Assembly (NCBI RefSeq): GCF_026212465.1
Contig: NC_080050.1
Location: 28,025,570-28,089,569, forward strand
Direction of reading: 5' to 3'
Source: Amaranthus tricolor
Taxonomy: Eukaryota; Streptophyta; Magnoliopsida; Caryophyllales; Amaranthaceae
DNA: 64,000 nt
Shown: positions 1 to 13,500 of the stretch, in pieces
Layout of the letters: each line of letters opens with the position of its first letter
Position numbering within the stretch: the first letter of the stretch is position 1
The notes under the pieces: generated by a model
What the model saw: the letters and a program-made list of their open reading frames with translations, nothing else
What the model was told of the DNA's origin: nothing
Database searches by the model: none
Position numbers and translations under genes: made by a program

Positions 1-377
1 ATTTTCTATCTGATTAGAGATAAATATAGAACGAAGAAAGCAAATTTACAATGCTTTTGAAGAGGAATAAAAATAAGCTTTTATTTTAAAAAGCATGCAT
101 GATTAAGTAGTCAATTATGTGGGTATTAAGTAAAAGTAAGATGTTTTTCTTAAAGAGACCATCTCTCAAGTGAAAGGGATATTTTTATAGAATAAATTGT
201 AAATTACATAATGAAGTCCTTATCATTACATGATTACAATTTTTATTTATTTTTTATTTATTTTATTTTATTTTATTTTTTTTTTAAAGATTTCATGATA
301 GCATAAAAGCAACCTAAAAAAACCCCTTTTTAACATTTTCCCCTCATCTCCCCTAAAACCTCCTCATCCCCTCTTCA
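1..377. promoter_or_regulatory. RH29 upstream region
   Basis: AT-rich sequence before the helicase start, with a long T-rich run around 236-285 and a CT-rich stretch (about 339-376) directly before the ATG, as often seen in plant 5' leaders. No gene is visible. A clear TATA box could not be assigned, so promoter function is inferred only from position. Confidence 0.3.
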
Positions 378-3300
378 ATGGCGAAAACGGAGGGTCAGAA
401 CCCTAAATCATCAGGAGTTACATCCCTTAAAACACACTCCAATGTCTTTCGAAAAAGTGATCATCAAGACAAGAAGAAGAAAAAGCCTGGTTTCTTAGTA
501 AGTTCAAAAGCAGAGTTAACGCGCAAAGAAAAACACAAGAAAAAAGCCAAATCAGGAGGGTTTGAATCCTTAAACTTAAGTTATAATGTCTATAAAGCAA
601 TCAAAAGAAAAGGATATACAGTTCCAACCCCAATTCAACGTAAAACTATGCCTATTATCTTTGCTGGGGCTGATGTTGTTGCTATGGCGCGTACTGGGTC
701 TGGAAAAACTGCTGCTTTTCTTATCCCTATGCTTGAAAAATTGAAGCAGCATGTTCCTCAAGCTGGTGTTAGGGCTTTGATTTTGTCTCCTACCAGAGAT
801 TTGGCACTTCAGACTTTGAAGTTTACTCAGGAACTGGGTCGTTTTACAGGTTATATTTCTTTAATTTTGGGTTTTTTTTTTAACTAGGATTATAATGTGG
901 TAAAGGAATAAGCTTTGATCATTGTATGAATTGAGGCATTTTTCATTTATGGTTTTAGTTTCTTAAAGTTTATTAATTTGTGTCTGCTCAGTGTTATTAA
1001 TGTATTTTTGATATTATGGGGATATTGTTTTTTCATTTTTTGGATTGTTACCCTCATTTGAGTGATTCTATTTGAGGAGTAAGCTTTATCATTTTGTATT
1101 TGTGTTGATTTGATTGATTTTTTTATTCCAAAAGTTTGTTAATTTGAGAGTAGTTGGTATCTTGGAGGTGGTTTTGAATATGTTTCATGTTTTAGGGCAT
1201 AATGTTGGTTAATAAAAAAATATGAAATGTATTTAACAATGCTGTGTTTGTATGTACGTATGTTTGTATAATTGTGTGCATTGATTAAAATGCTGGTGTT
1301 TTTACCTTATAAAATGAAAAGGGTTCGTTCTCTGTGAAACTGGTAAACGGAAGTATATTGTTTCCCCATTTGTTGGTGGAGGTTCTGTGATAAGCTATGG
1401 TTGCTAAAATGTTGTGTGATTTCTCTTACTATTAAAGAAAAGAGATGAAGCTGAATTATAGTGTTTTTTTAATAGTTTTAAGGGTCAACATGTATTGTGC
1501 ATTACACTATTACTTCATGTAGAGTCGATTTTTTATTTGAGCATATATCTGACAGATTAATGTTGCAATTTATTCTCTTTGGAAAATTTCTGTCCAGATC
1601 TTCGTACGAGTCTTTTAGTTGGTGGGGATTCAATGGAAAGTCAGTTCGAAGATTTGGCTCAGAGTCCAGACATTATTATTGCCACACCGGGTAGACTGAT
1701 GCATCATTTGTCTGAGGTGGATGATTTATCGCTTCGAACTGTGGAATATGTGGTCTTTGATGAAGCTGATTCATTGTTTGACATGGGTTTTGCCGAGCAA
1801 TTGCATTCAATTCTGACTCAGTTGAGTGAGAGTCGGCAGACTTTGCTTTTTAGTGCTACTATGCCAAGTGCTTTGGAACAGTTTGCTCGGGCTGGTTTGC
1901 GGGATCCTCAGCTTGTACGCTTGGATGTGGAGAGTAAAATTAGTGCTGATTGTAAGCTCACCTTTTTCACCTTGAGGCCGGAAGAGAAACTTGCAGCCCT
2001 TGTGTATTTGGTAAGGGAAGTAATCAGGCCTGAGGAGCAAATGTTGATCTTTGTTTCCACTAAACACCATACAGAGTTCTTAAAATCATTGCTTGCACAA
2101 GAGGGTATTGAATCCGCTATATGCTATGGTGATATGGATCCAGAAGCTCGTAAAATCAACTTATCGAGGTTTCGATCAGGGAAAACGAGACTGCTAATTG
2201 TTACAGATGTTGCTTCTAGAGGCATTGACATTCCTTTGTTGGACAACGTAATTATTTGGGACTACCCTCCAAGACCTAAAATATTTGTACATCGTGTTGG
2301 TAGAGTTGCGAGGAATGGTCGCACTGGCACTGCTTACTCTCTCGTGACGTTTGAGGATATGCCTTACTTTTTGGACCTTCATCTATTTCTGTCGAAACCT
2401 TTTAGGCCTGCTCCGACAGAAGAGAAGCTTCTGAAAGATATGGATGGTGTTATGGCTGAGATTGATCTAGCTATGGCCAATGGAGTGACTGTGTATGGGC
2501 GGTTTCCTCAAACTGTTTTAGATCTTCTTCAAGATAAACTTAGGGATCTCATAGACTCATCTGCCGATTTAACTGCTTTACAAAAAACTTCAAGAAATGC
2601 ATATCGTGAGTATTTAAAGACAAAGCCCTTGCCGTCAAAGCAATCAATTCGGAGAGTTAAGGACTTGCCTCGCGAAGGCTTGCACCCGATGTTTAAAGGG
2701 GTGTTAGGAGGCAATGAGCTAACCGCTTTAGCGTTCACTGAACGCTTAAAATCTTTTAGGTATGTTTGATTCTTTATTTTCACTTCCTCGATGCTAAATT
2801 AGCCATTTATTGTATTAATTTTCATTAGTTACATTTTGTTTTGATGTGGGCTTCTGAGGTTTAATTATTGGGCGTATGAGCTCATCAAGTGATTCATTTG
2901 GGTTTAAAATTGGTTTTAAATTTGTTTAGGAATAGGTTACAAGTCATTTTTACTAAATATATAAACTTAGAGTTGTATTTTCCACTCCGTGTGATTGAAA
3001 TAATCTTTTGAGTTGAGTATTTGTGCTTGATTATTGTGGTCTTGATGAAATATAACCTCTTCTGAGTGTCCTTGAAATATCACTTACACCCTCATTTATT
3101 TCACACAACTTTAGGTCCATTATGTTCATATATGTTTAAATTTCTTAATCAAAGGTCAATAAGTTCATATTAGGATTTCCATGTTCAATTCATTAGAACA
3201 ATAAGTTCAGCTTTGACCGTTTCTTTGTTTGCTTGCACACATTATTACTTTTCATTTCTTTATTATGTTGCTTCATTTAGCTGCATATCATTCCTTCATG

Positions 3301-6300
3301 CTGCCATTTTGATTAACCCTTCATATTTGCATTTGTTTTACTAACTCTTATTTTTTGTTCTCAGACCGAAGCAGACAATCTTGGAAGCTGAAGGTCATGC
3401 TGCCATGTCAAAGCATCTTAAAGTAATTTAAAGCTTATAGTTATTTTATATCTACCTACAATATCATTTTTTCTCTCATAGTTATATCACTATTTGTTTG
3501 TTCTTCTCTTGAAATCTTGTTGAACAAATCATTGGTGTTTTTGGTTGCAAATTCCGGTTGTATGTAAACTGCATTACATTTCTGTTCAATGAACTTTCTG
3601 TGCTCCGCTGGATTTATAGATTGGTCGATTTTATACTTTGATCAAAACTGAAAAGGGTTGATCGAAACTCGCATGAATAGCTAGAACCTTCAAATGTCGA
3701 GTCAGCATAATTTACTTAAATTCATTATTTACATCTTAAATTCTGAACCTTGTTTGTGATATCTAGGAAACCGCTACTTTTATTATATCTAAGAGGCTGA
3801 GATGTATTATCTTGCCAAAGTAAGGTTAAAACTACACTCTTGTTGATCTTTGTACTGACTATTTGGAAATTAGTTGGTGAAAATTTTCTCCTGTAGTGTC
3901 ATTTATGGTTTGTTATGTTCTAAAAGTTGGGATTTGGTTGTCTTGAACGTATATGTTTAACAAGTTATTGTGTCTTTGTTTACCTTGGTCAATGTTTGTC
4001 TTAAAACTACATTCATTTGGTGATCCATTGATGCTAAAGAAATACTCTATCTACCTTTGAGAATCAAATATCAAAGTTTTCTTTGTAGTATCATCTATGT
4101 ATTATTTTTCATGTTTAGAAAGTGAAGATGACGAAACCTTTGCAATATCATACTAGAGACTGTAAGTGAACTTTTCAAATGATTTCATTCATGGCAGGGT
4201 TCTTCTAGTCAATGGGTTGATGTGATGAAGAAGAAGAGGGAAGTTCATGAGCATATTATTAACCAGGTGCAACAGAAATCCTCCGCTGACAAGGAAGTTA
4301 AGGTAATTTTCTGAGGTTTAGATACAATGCTTCACACTCTGCGGTCTACAGTCTACACTACGGGATCTTATCAAATCGGGACAGTTATCAATGCCCTTTG
4401 TAGTTTGTAGTTTGCACTCTGTTGTTTTTTTTCATCTTTCCTATTTGATATTCTTTTTGGGGCTTCCATTATGTTCTATAAAAATGTGCTATAATTGAAC
4501 GATTTCTGTTCAATTAATTTGGTATAAATAAATCTTATTTATGATCTTTTTTCAGATGCTTTGTCTATTTCATATGTAATCAATTGTTTATTTTTTTATA
4601 CTGATGATTTGTGTGCATCCGGCCCTTAATTAAGTACTAGATTAAAAGCCAATAGTGGCTTCCATTGTTGTATGCGAAAGTATTTTTTATAAAGTTCATT
4701 TCCGAGTAAACTGCTCCCCACCCCCTAATCAAGCACTAGATTAAGAGACAATTACCTACCTTTTAATTGATGTAGGCATAAGAGTGTAAAAATCTTATCC
4801 TCTTATCTTTCCTAGGGAGGACGCTTTTTTGATAAGTGTAGTGTTGATTGTTTCTGTATATGCTTGTTATATTATTTTGATGGTATTCTCTCCTTTTGTA
4901 GGAATCCGAACCTGAGATAAATTTTGTCAAGACAACGAAGAAAAAAGGTTATATTCTGATCTTTTTTTTTTCTGCCTATTTATCTTTTTGCAATGAGTTC
5001 ATGACATGTGTATGAGATTTTATGACTTGAGCTTCTCAGATTTCAAGTTGGGAAGTTATTGGAATATCCCACCTTTTCTATATCTTCTTTATAGAAACTT
5101 AAAATATTATGAGTTTGGAAGAACTTGAAATGTTTATTTAATATGATTTGCAACCTGTTAAACGATCAATTGCTTATTAATTCCACTAAAACATGCTGTA
5201 ACGATGTTTGAACTTAGTATTGAAATGTTGGTGATTATAATATCATTGAGTAATTTATTCGATTCAAAGATAATTTAGTTGGGTGGAAGATTTTTTAGAA
5301 CATGATTATAGAGTGGAGTGTTTAATTTTTTAATACTAAAAAGAAACTTGCAGTTTCTGTTGAAAGAATACTAGTTACCGGTAAAATTGGCTGTTGAGAG
5401 AGCACTTGTTAGTGGAGGTCATTCATGTCGTTGCCAAGGATGAAATTCGGTACGACTGTAAAAGGTAGGGCTGTGGGGATGGCTGGGGACCGACTATCAA
5501 TAGTCATCGGTCACCATACACCAATGATGCATAGGTGCAAAGCATTACCGTGTTCTGACTGTATTTAAAGTTTTTGCGCCCATTATCGTAATCTGAACCA
5601 CTACTGTGCACAATAATTGTTGCTTCAAACTTGTTGTGAAGGAGTTTCTTCATTTATAGTATTCCACAACCTATAATCTCAAGTCTTTTTATTTCAACAC
5701 ATAAAATTCATTGGGAAAAAAGAGAATATAAAGTAGCTAATATTTTTTTGAAATGACAGTAGGTTGTATTTTAAACACCAAAGATATACTTCCTCCGTTC
5801 TTATTTACTTGCACCAAAACTAACTTTTGCACTATTCATCATTTGAAGTATTTTGCATATAGCGACTATCATATGAAAAAAACTTAGTCATGTGGGATCT
5901 TGTTTTATTCATCTCGTCGCATATTTTCATAATATCAAATTTTTATAATATTTAATTATTTCTAGTTTTAGATATAAACAATTCGACCAAGCGCATTGGA
6001 ATGCACAAAAAGTGTTTGGGTGCAAGTAAATAAGAACGGAGGAAATATGTATTTTGGGTGGTTTATGATGTGCTTTTTTTAGAAAGGCAAAAACTTTGTG
6101 AGCCCTTTGAAACTTGAACAAGAGTTGGGATTTTAAACTACCACTAAAATGTAACTAATTATGGGTTTTGGTTTATTTGGCTTAACTATTTTTTTTTTAA
6201 AAGCTTGTGGCTCTTGGTATCTTACCACTGACGGATGTTTGGTTACTAGAGATAATGATTAAGGGGGTATGTAACTAATTAAGTTTTTTAAAAGTATGAA

Positions 6301-9113
6301 AGTAGGAATCAAGACAAATGATAAGATCTAACTGATTACATTTTAGTTAATGCATTAGTAACCATTTGAAGTCAAATTTTTTATTTTTGAATAGTGTAAA
6401 AAGTCAATATGGTGTAAGCTTTAATACAAAGGTGGTATTAGACAGAGTTAAATAAAGTTTAGTATTTATTTCCAAAAATCTCTCATGTTTTGTTATGATA
6501 TATGTCGCTGACTTCATATGTTGCGATTATGGCAATGGCATTGTTGATTGTTGTTGCTATTGGTGCTTCTTCAATCTTACCCTTCACACCTTTTTGTTTA
6601 TCTTTTGACTTGCACTGTATAGATGTTCATTTTTCTTTTTGTTGTCATCTTTAGAAATATCAAATCTCAAAATGCATAGAACATAGGATGCATTTGCGGT
6701 CTAAGCAAAATAGCTTTATAGCTGTTATAAATTTAAGTTGAGTAATAATGTTTTTTAAAAGCAGGTGATGAAATACACCGAAAAGGATCCTAAACTGCTA
6801 TTCTATTATTTTCCCCCTCTTTTGCACCCTTAGGACTCATTTCTATTCCCCATATGATTGTTGGGCTCCAATTTTCATTTTTCTATGAGGATATGACCAT
6901 CTGACAATTTTCACATGTTTGTATCAGAAACTTCTGGTTCAAAAAGAAAAGCAGTGAGCTTCAAGAATGAGGAGTTTTTCATCAGTCCAGTGCCAACAAA
7001 CCAGGTGCAGTTCTTCTTCCTTTGTAAAATGCTCATCACGCGGTCAATCTTTTGTTTGTTTCTCGGTATCCTCGAGTTTCAGCTGGCATACACATCTTAT
7101 GTGGCCTGCTATCCCAAAAGTGAGTGTTCTTATATCTTTGTGAATTTGGGTGATTTGTGACTTTACTTTTGGTTTATATTTCAGTATTCGGAGGCTGGAC
7201 TCTCAGTGCGAAGTGATGGCTTTGGAATGAATAGGTGTGTTTGTTGAAGAATAATTTTCGAGCTTCTTCTCTCCTACTTATTTGGTTTTGCTAATATTTC
7301 GAACACCACTAAGCTAAGAAATGCTTCAATTAAATTTATTTATGGAACGGAAATATTTGTATAGTGCTTTTTTATTTTCAGCTAATATTGCTAACACCAC
7401 TAAGCTGGGAAATGCTTAAATTAACGTTATCAATGAAATGAATATATTTGTTTAGCTTCTTTTCTATTTCACCTTTGTCATGTTGATAGAAGAATCAATA
7501 ATTTTTAATTATTTGAAATTTTCTCGAATTTGTGAGCAAGTATTAATTTTCATTTTTCGCATTCAGGCTTCAATCTAATGATGATACTTGTATAATGTGT
7601 CTACATCCTTATTATTTTATTATCCACATCTTATCTGTCAAAATTGAGAAAACTATACATTTTTTGATTTAAAAGAATGTCAATTTTTTATAGGTTGGAT
7701 TCAGCTGTAATGGATTTAGTTGCAGATGATAAGGTGGGCATGCAGAAACAAAAAAATGTCTATCACTGGGATAAGGTACTTTGAAGCTTGAAGGTGGACT
7801 CTGATTATTACTTTTAGTGGAAGATGTTCCTTATATAACATATTTGTGAATTTGTTCCTCAGAAAAGCAAAAAGTATGTCAAGCTTAATAACGGCGATCG
7901 TGTAACTGCCAGTGGAAAGGTACATTGTCTTGTTCATTGTATGAATTTGCTGATTCTTGGGTTAATAAAATTTAGCTGTCTAGTGGTTTTTTTTCCTAGA
8001 TAAATTAATCCCTCAGACAGTCCTTGTGTGCCCTATTATTTGGCAAGTTCTTAGCATGCCGATATGCTCATTTCTTATTTAAGAGTATCATAGCCTTTTT
8101 TACTTTTGTTGAATATTTCCTCGACTTTTGATCGTGAAAATGCCTTTGGGTGTTCAGCTTCTTCTTGGACACAATTTGCATCTTTTAGACTTTTTACAAT
8201 TTAGAGTTTGTTGACCAAGCAATTAGTACAAGCACAACATTACATTTCCTCAATCCAACGTTACAAATCGTTTTGTGGACATCGCAATTTGAATTGGATT
8301 CTTTAAGCTTACGTGATTTTATGATGTATTTTCAAATGTCTATCACATTGTATACACTTTGTTCGATGTCTTTGCTCCGGTTCTAGTATATATTCATCTG
8401 TAAGTCTGTTTTGGTGCTGTATCTGTTAGGGCTGTCTAAGATCTTGGTGTCTGTAGAAAAGCATTGGTTTTGATTTGTTTGTTTGCGTATTTAATCATTT
8501 ATTCGTGTACGTTATTGCATAGATTAAAACTGAAGGAGGGAAGAAAGTGAAGGCTAAAAAAACTGGTATTTACAAAAAATGGAAAGCAAGTACGCACAAT
8601 AAAATTGCTAACAAAGGAGCTGATGATGGACACGTTGGAGTATCAGGCTCAGCAGGTATATGATAGAAGCCTACATGCTTGTAAATTAGTATATCTACTC
8701 TGAAATTTCTTGAATCTCATCTTGCCTTACCTATGTAATTTTTGTTGTCACCTTCATTTTTTAACCCGAATTAGGCATATTATTCGGACTCATATTTACC
8801 CGATTCCATTGATGCCCTTGACGGGTGTGCAGCAATTTGGTCATGTTTAGTACCATCATATTTAATTATGGATTCGAGTTAGACAGTGCCAATGCTCTTG
8901 TTTCTTGCAGTTGGTCGATTTAAGAGAGGATTCAAAGGACGATACCAACAACGATCCATTCCGAATGCACACGTGCCTTCAGAAATCAAAGACCTTGAAC
9001 AAGTGCGTAAAGAGAGACAAAAGAAGGCAAGCCAGCAATCGGCAATGAAAAACAAAAAATCAAAACGGGGAAGCAAATTTGGTAAAAGCGGCAAGAAAAG
9101 AAAGGCCAAGTAG
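378..9113 (+). CDS. RH29: DEAD-box ATP-dependent RNA helicase 29 (DDX54/Dbp10 type)
   Basis: Exons: 378-849, 1598-2759, 3365-3422, 4198-4302, 4902-4947, 6928-7004, 7185-7234, 7694-7775, 7863-7919, 8523-8655, 8911-9113. They sum to 2445 nt (814 aa), phases agree, and all introns are GT-AG. Visible helicase motifs: Q motif (F62 to Q87), motif I ARTGSGKT (104-111), PTR (138-140), TPGR (187-190), DEAD (212-215), SAT (243-245), RGID, and HRVGRVAR (389-396). A lysine-rich N terminus and a basic C terminus (KK/KR clusters, exons 10-11) match the Dbp10 C-terminal region and suggest nucleolar localisation. Dbp10/DDX54 proteins unwind RNA during 60S ribosome assembly; the plant role is inferred from the family. 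Length is close to the Arabidopsis protein (about 845 aa). Intron 5 carries a MITE. The start is the first in-frame ATG, followed by typical N-terminal sequence. Confidence 0.93.
5787..6047. mobile_element. Stowaway-like MITE in RH29 intron 5
   Basis: The ends are inverted repeats: left TACTTCCTCCGTTCTTATTT, right the complement of the same motif (AAATAAGAACGGAGGAAATA). Both continue into TTACTTGCACC. A TA precedes the left end; the right flank is TG, so the TA duplication is imperfect. About 261 bp, noncoding. It lies wholly inside an intron and is not near a splice site. Confidence 0.8.
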
Positions 9114-9896
9114 AAGCCATTGAAGTCGTAAATTATCGTACTTAACCTCTCGATTTTTTGACCTTACAAAGCGATCTTGTTATCAAAATGATACAGTTTA
9201 GTTTTATTATCTCTATTATTATGCCCCAAACTGGATACTTTTGAACATGCCCCTAATGGTGTATTATGAAAGGATTATTTTTACCAAAACAGTGTCTTTT
9301 TCTGTCTCATTCAATTTGCTACAAAATGATCTGGCAATTAACTTAAATTTGAATATGATGTAAGTTTTTTTCCCTTATGAATGCACTTTTTAAAGTCTTG
9401 TTACAAATTCAAAGAAACTTCAAAAATATATTATAACATACGTGATTTAAAATTCACGCAGATCAACATGAGTTAATAAAAAAAGTTATCTTAAAAACAT
9501 CTCCCAAAACCTTGAGTTTCTCTAAACCAATAACCATCTACCTAAGACGAGAGACAAATCAAAACCCAAATCTAAAACTTCATGATCATGATGATACATT
9601 CACAGTTCACACTAACACCTATAAATAAAAATAAAAGGAAAGTGTAAATTATTATTTTTATTTTAAATTGTCCTTTTCGTTTTGGCATCATTTCTTTTTT
9701 CTAGATAACGATCATTACGATCTCTTAAAAACAACTCACTTTTTATTACTACTATCAAATATTTATTTTTTCTTTAAAACGAGCAATTATTTTTCATAAA
9801 AAAATAGTTTTTTTTTTATTTTGCATCATTTTTCATTAGACAACGACCACCACTTTCTTTTAAAAACAACTTGCTTTTTCTTTTGCTATTATCAAA

Positions 9897-10177
9897 TACT
9901 TCCTCGATTTTTTTTTTCAAACGTCCTATTTGCTTTTTTCACGTTTATCAATACACTAATTTAATCTTTAATATCTCTTATTATACATAATAAAAAATTA
10001 TAAAAAATAGGTATTAATATACCATATGTTGAGATGAATTAAACAAAATCTCATTCGACAATGTTTTAATTTATAAATTAAAAATAAATTACAAATTAAG
10101 AATAAATTACAAATTAAGAGTGATTGATGAATAGTACTAGAAAAAAACATGATGTTTATAAAGAAACAGAGGGAGCA
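9897..10177. mobile_element. Probable Stowaway-like MITE, diverged
   Basis: Left end TACTTCCTCGATTTT; the right end reads in complement as ATGCTCCCTCTGTTTC. The interior (CATCTC/AACAAAATCTC and ATAATAAAAAATTATAAAAA) resembles other copies of the family in this window. Ends are more diverged than in the copy at 5787, so limits are approximate. Confidence 0.5.
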
Positions 10178-10193
10178 TTTATAAACACAACTC

Positions 10194-10296
<103 letters not shown>

Positions 10297-10580
10297 AATG
10301 AGGGGGGAGTGGGGACCTATCTCATGATAAGCGCCACACTTTGATCAAAGCTTTTGGCGCTTTAAAAAATACTGTTTATTGCCCGGGAAAAAGCGTTACT
10401 ACACTTTTATTTCTTTATTCTATCTTTCAGTTCTGGAAAGTTGATTGCTACTCGTGATCAGTTTTACTCTTACAACAACAACTCTACTTTCTTTTTGCTC
10501 TTCACTATACTACATTATTCTTGTTTTTGGGATCTTAACATTAATTTTCCTTAATCGAATTACATTATTATTCGATCCAA

Positions 10581-13500
10581 ATGGTTAAGGAAACTGAATT
10601 CTATGATGTTCTTGGTGTTTCCCCTTCTGCTTCTGATGATGAAATTCGAAAAGCTTACTATCTTAAGGTTCTACCTACTTTCCTTTTGTGTTTTTCTAAA
10701 CAAATAAATAATCTTTTTCTGTTTCTCTTGCCTATGGCGTGTACTCTGTTGAAAAAATTATCATGTTTCTAAACAAAGTTATCATACGATGATAGATAGA
10801 AGCATTCATTCGGGTTATCGGGTTGATTTAAAGTCGGGTCTTGTGTCCAGATTGGTTTTTACATAATAGTAAATCAACTTTTAAGTAGGGTCAAATCGGA
10901 TTCGGTTATAAGGTCTGGTGAATATGAGTCATCGAAACTATTTTGAACATATGGGATCTTTGCTTATGAATTCTTGCTTTTTCATGTTCTTTTTGTTTTT
11001 GTTGAATATATGTAGGCAAGAAAAGTTCACCCTGACAAAAATCCTAATGATCCTCAAGCTGCTGAAAGGTTTCAGGTAATAATAGTGTATGTTTAGATTA
11101 TCAGGTGTTTGACAAAACAATTTATTAGACAATTTTAGCATACAAATAGCTGGTTGGTTGATCAAATCATCAAATTATTTAATGCTATTTTAATAGATCA
11201 GCTGGTTGAAAACTTGTTTTTATGAATCAACTAATCTGCAATTAGCTCCTCCTCCCACTAGAGTCCAAAATCAGCTAGTCAAATCAGTTAATGATTACCT
11301 ATCAATTGTTTATTTTGATAAGATTATTAGTTGTAAATTTATTGATGAAATGTTATTGGTAATGATATTAAGATACTAGGTGAAGCTTATCAAGTTTTAA
11401 GTGATCCAGTGCAACGAGATGCATATGATCGAAATGGAAAGTACAGTATATCAAAGTAAGTTCCTCTTTGATATTATAGTACATTTGATCACTTAATTCT
11501 CAAGTTTTGTAAGATCATCATGGTTGAGATGTTTGATTGTGGTGGTTGGCTTTAACTGAACTCAAACTTTATTATTTTTGATAGATTTAGACCTATAAAG
11601 CGAAAATATTAGACCCGAACTTAAACCAATAAGGTCTAATGAATCTAGAGTCAAAATAGATCTTCCTATTGGGATGGCTTATCCCACATCGACAAAGTAA
11701 AAATGATGTGCACACTTTAAAAGTTATTGAAGCCTTTCTTCCTATTGTCATATACTTTTGGGATGACATATATTTCCTTAACTTATGAAGTGTTGTGTTT
11801 CTTCTCATACAATAAGTCCAGGTCAATTTAACACTTTTCTTATTGAACATTTGTACATTTTCAAGTCTAAAACAAGTCTCAAAAGGTCATTGGTCTAGAT
11901 TTGCAGGTCAAGTCTTGGTTGGATAAAGATCATTGGATTAAGCCTAGGTCAGAAAATATCAAATCAAGACTCGGACCTTATTACTTTTTATTGGACTCAA
12001 GCTCAAAACGGTTCCAAAATATGAGACCCATATATTGGGATCGAGTCTGATATGGTCGAATCATATCCTGAGCTCACAACCATCCCCAATCTATGTTGAT
12101 GGCTGAACAGATCATTTTGCTGGAAATGAATACTTAAGTGAAGATGTCATGAGTTCTCTTATATGACTATGGACCCTGATTGAATGAAGTATACTTTTAT
12201 CTTATAGGGAATCCATGCTCGATCCAACAGCAGTATTTGCCCTGCTATTCGGAAGTGAGCTTTTCGAGGACTACATAGGACATCTAGCTGTTGCATCGAT
12301 GGCTTCATCCGCGTCAATAAGTGAACATGATAATCCCGAAAGGATTAATGAAAAGTTAAAGGCAAGTATCATATGTTGTACAGGCAGTATAGATAGAGGA
12401 GCAGCGTAGTCTTCTAACAAGCAAATAAATGTAATGCAGGCAGTACAGAAAGAAAGGGAAGAAAAACTGGCAGGGAAACTGAAGGATTTTCTTAACCAAT
12501 ATGTACAAGGTGATACCAAAGGATTCTTACAGCGAGCTCAAAGTGAGGCCAAACGTCTTGCTAATGCAGGTAATCGTAAGAGCGGATCAGCCTAGAATAT
12601 GAAACACATATTTTTCCAACTTTTTTCATTTTGTTGCATGGAATACTGGGTGTATTTGAAAAATGACTTTTGATTGACTTTTTGTTTGGTCAAAGTTGAA
12701 AAACCGACATTTAAGCTAATGCAGGTAATCGACTAATCGTAAGAGTGGATCAAGCTTGATATGAAACACAAAAAAGAGAATTGCCCTTATTTTTCCAACT
12801 TTTTTTTTTATTTTGTTGAAGGGAATACTGGTGTGTTTGGAAAATGACTATTTATTGGCTTTTTAGTTGGTCAAATAGTTGACTTTTAAGCCAGTTGAAA
12901 AGCCGACTTTTAAGCTAAAACCAAAATTCTGCCGACTTTTATCTTTTTGGCGCACTTTTCAAATGAACTGTCAATATCTCCGTAACAACTGGCTTAAACA
13001 GCAGGCTCAAATAGTTGGAAGATCAGCCGATACTTCTAGCTGGTCAAACCAACTAACAACTGCAGCCAACAATCATTTGCCTAATGCACCCACCATGTAA
13101 GATACACTGTTGACATCCAATTTGTTGCATTTATGTGCACAAAAGTAAACACATTCTTATTATCATATAGGGTACAACTTTAACCGAATCCTGCTTGTTC
13201 TAGATTTTGTTTTCATGGTACAATTTCACAAGACTACGAACACAATTAGATAGATGTTTTTCTCAAGTACGCTGTTCTTTGGCTCTTTGCTATGCCCGTT
13301 TAGTTGTTTTCCCTTCAAATTTGGCGTTTATACTTGATCGACCAAGTTCCATTTTTGATGATAGAAGTTGTAAATTTCTTCACTGTTATGGTAGTATGTA
13401 TCGTAACATCTTAATCCGCTGCTGACTACAGCTTTTGGAACCGAAATCCTAAACACCATAGGATATGTGTACACAAGACAGGCTGCGCTTGAGCTTGGAA

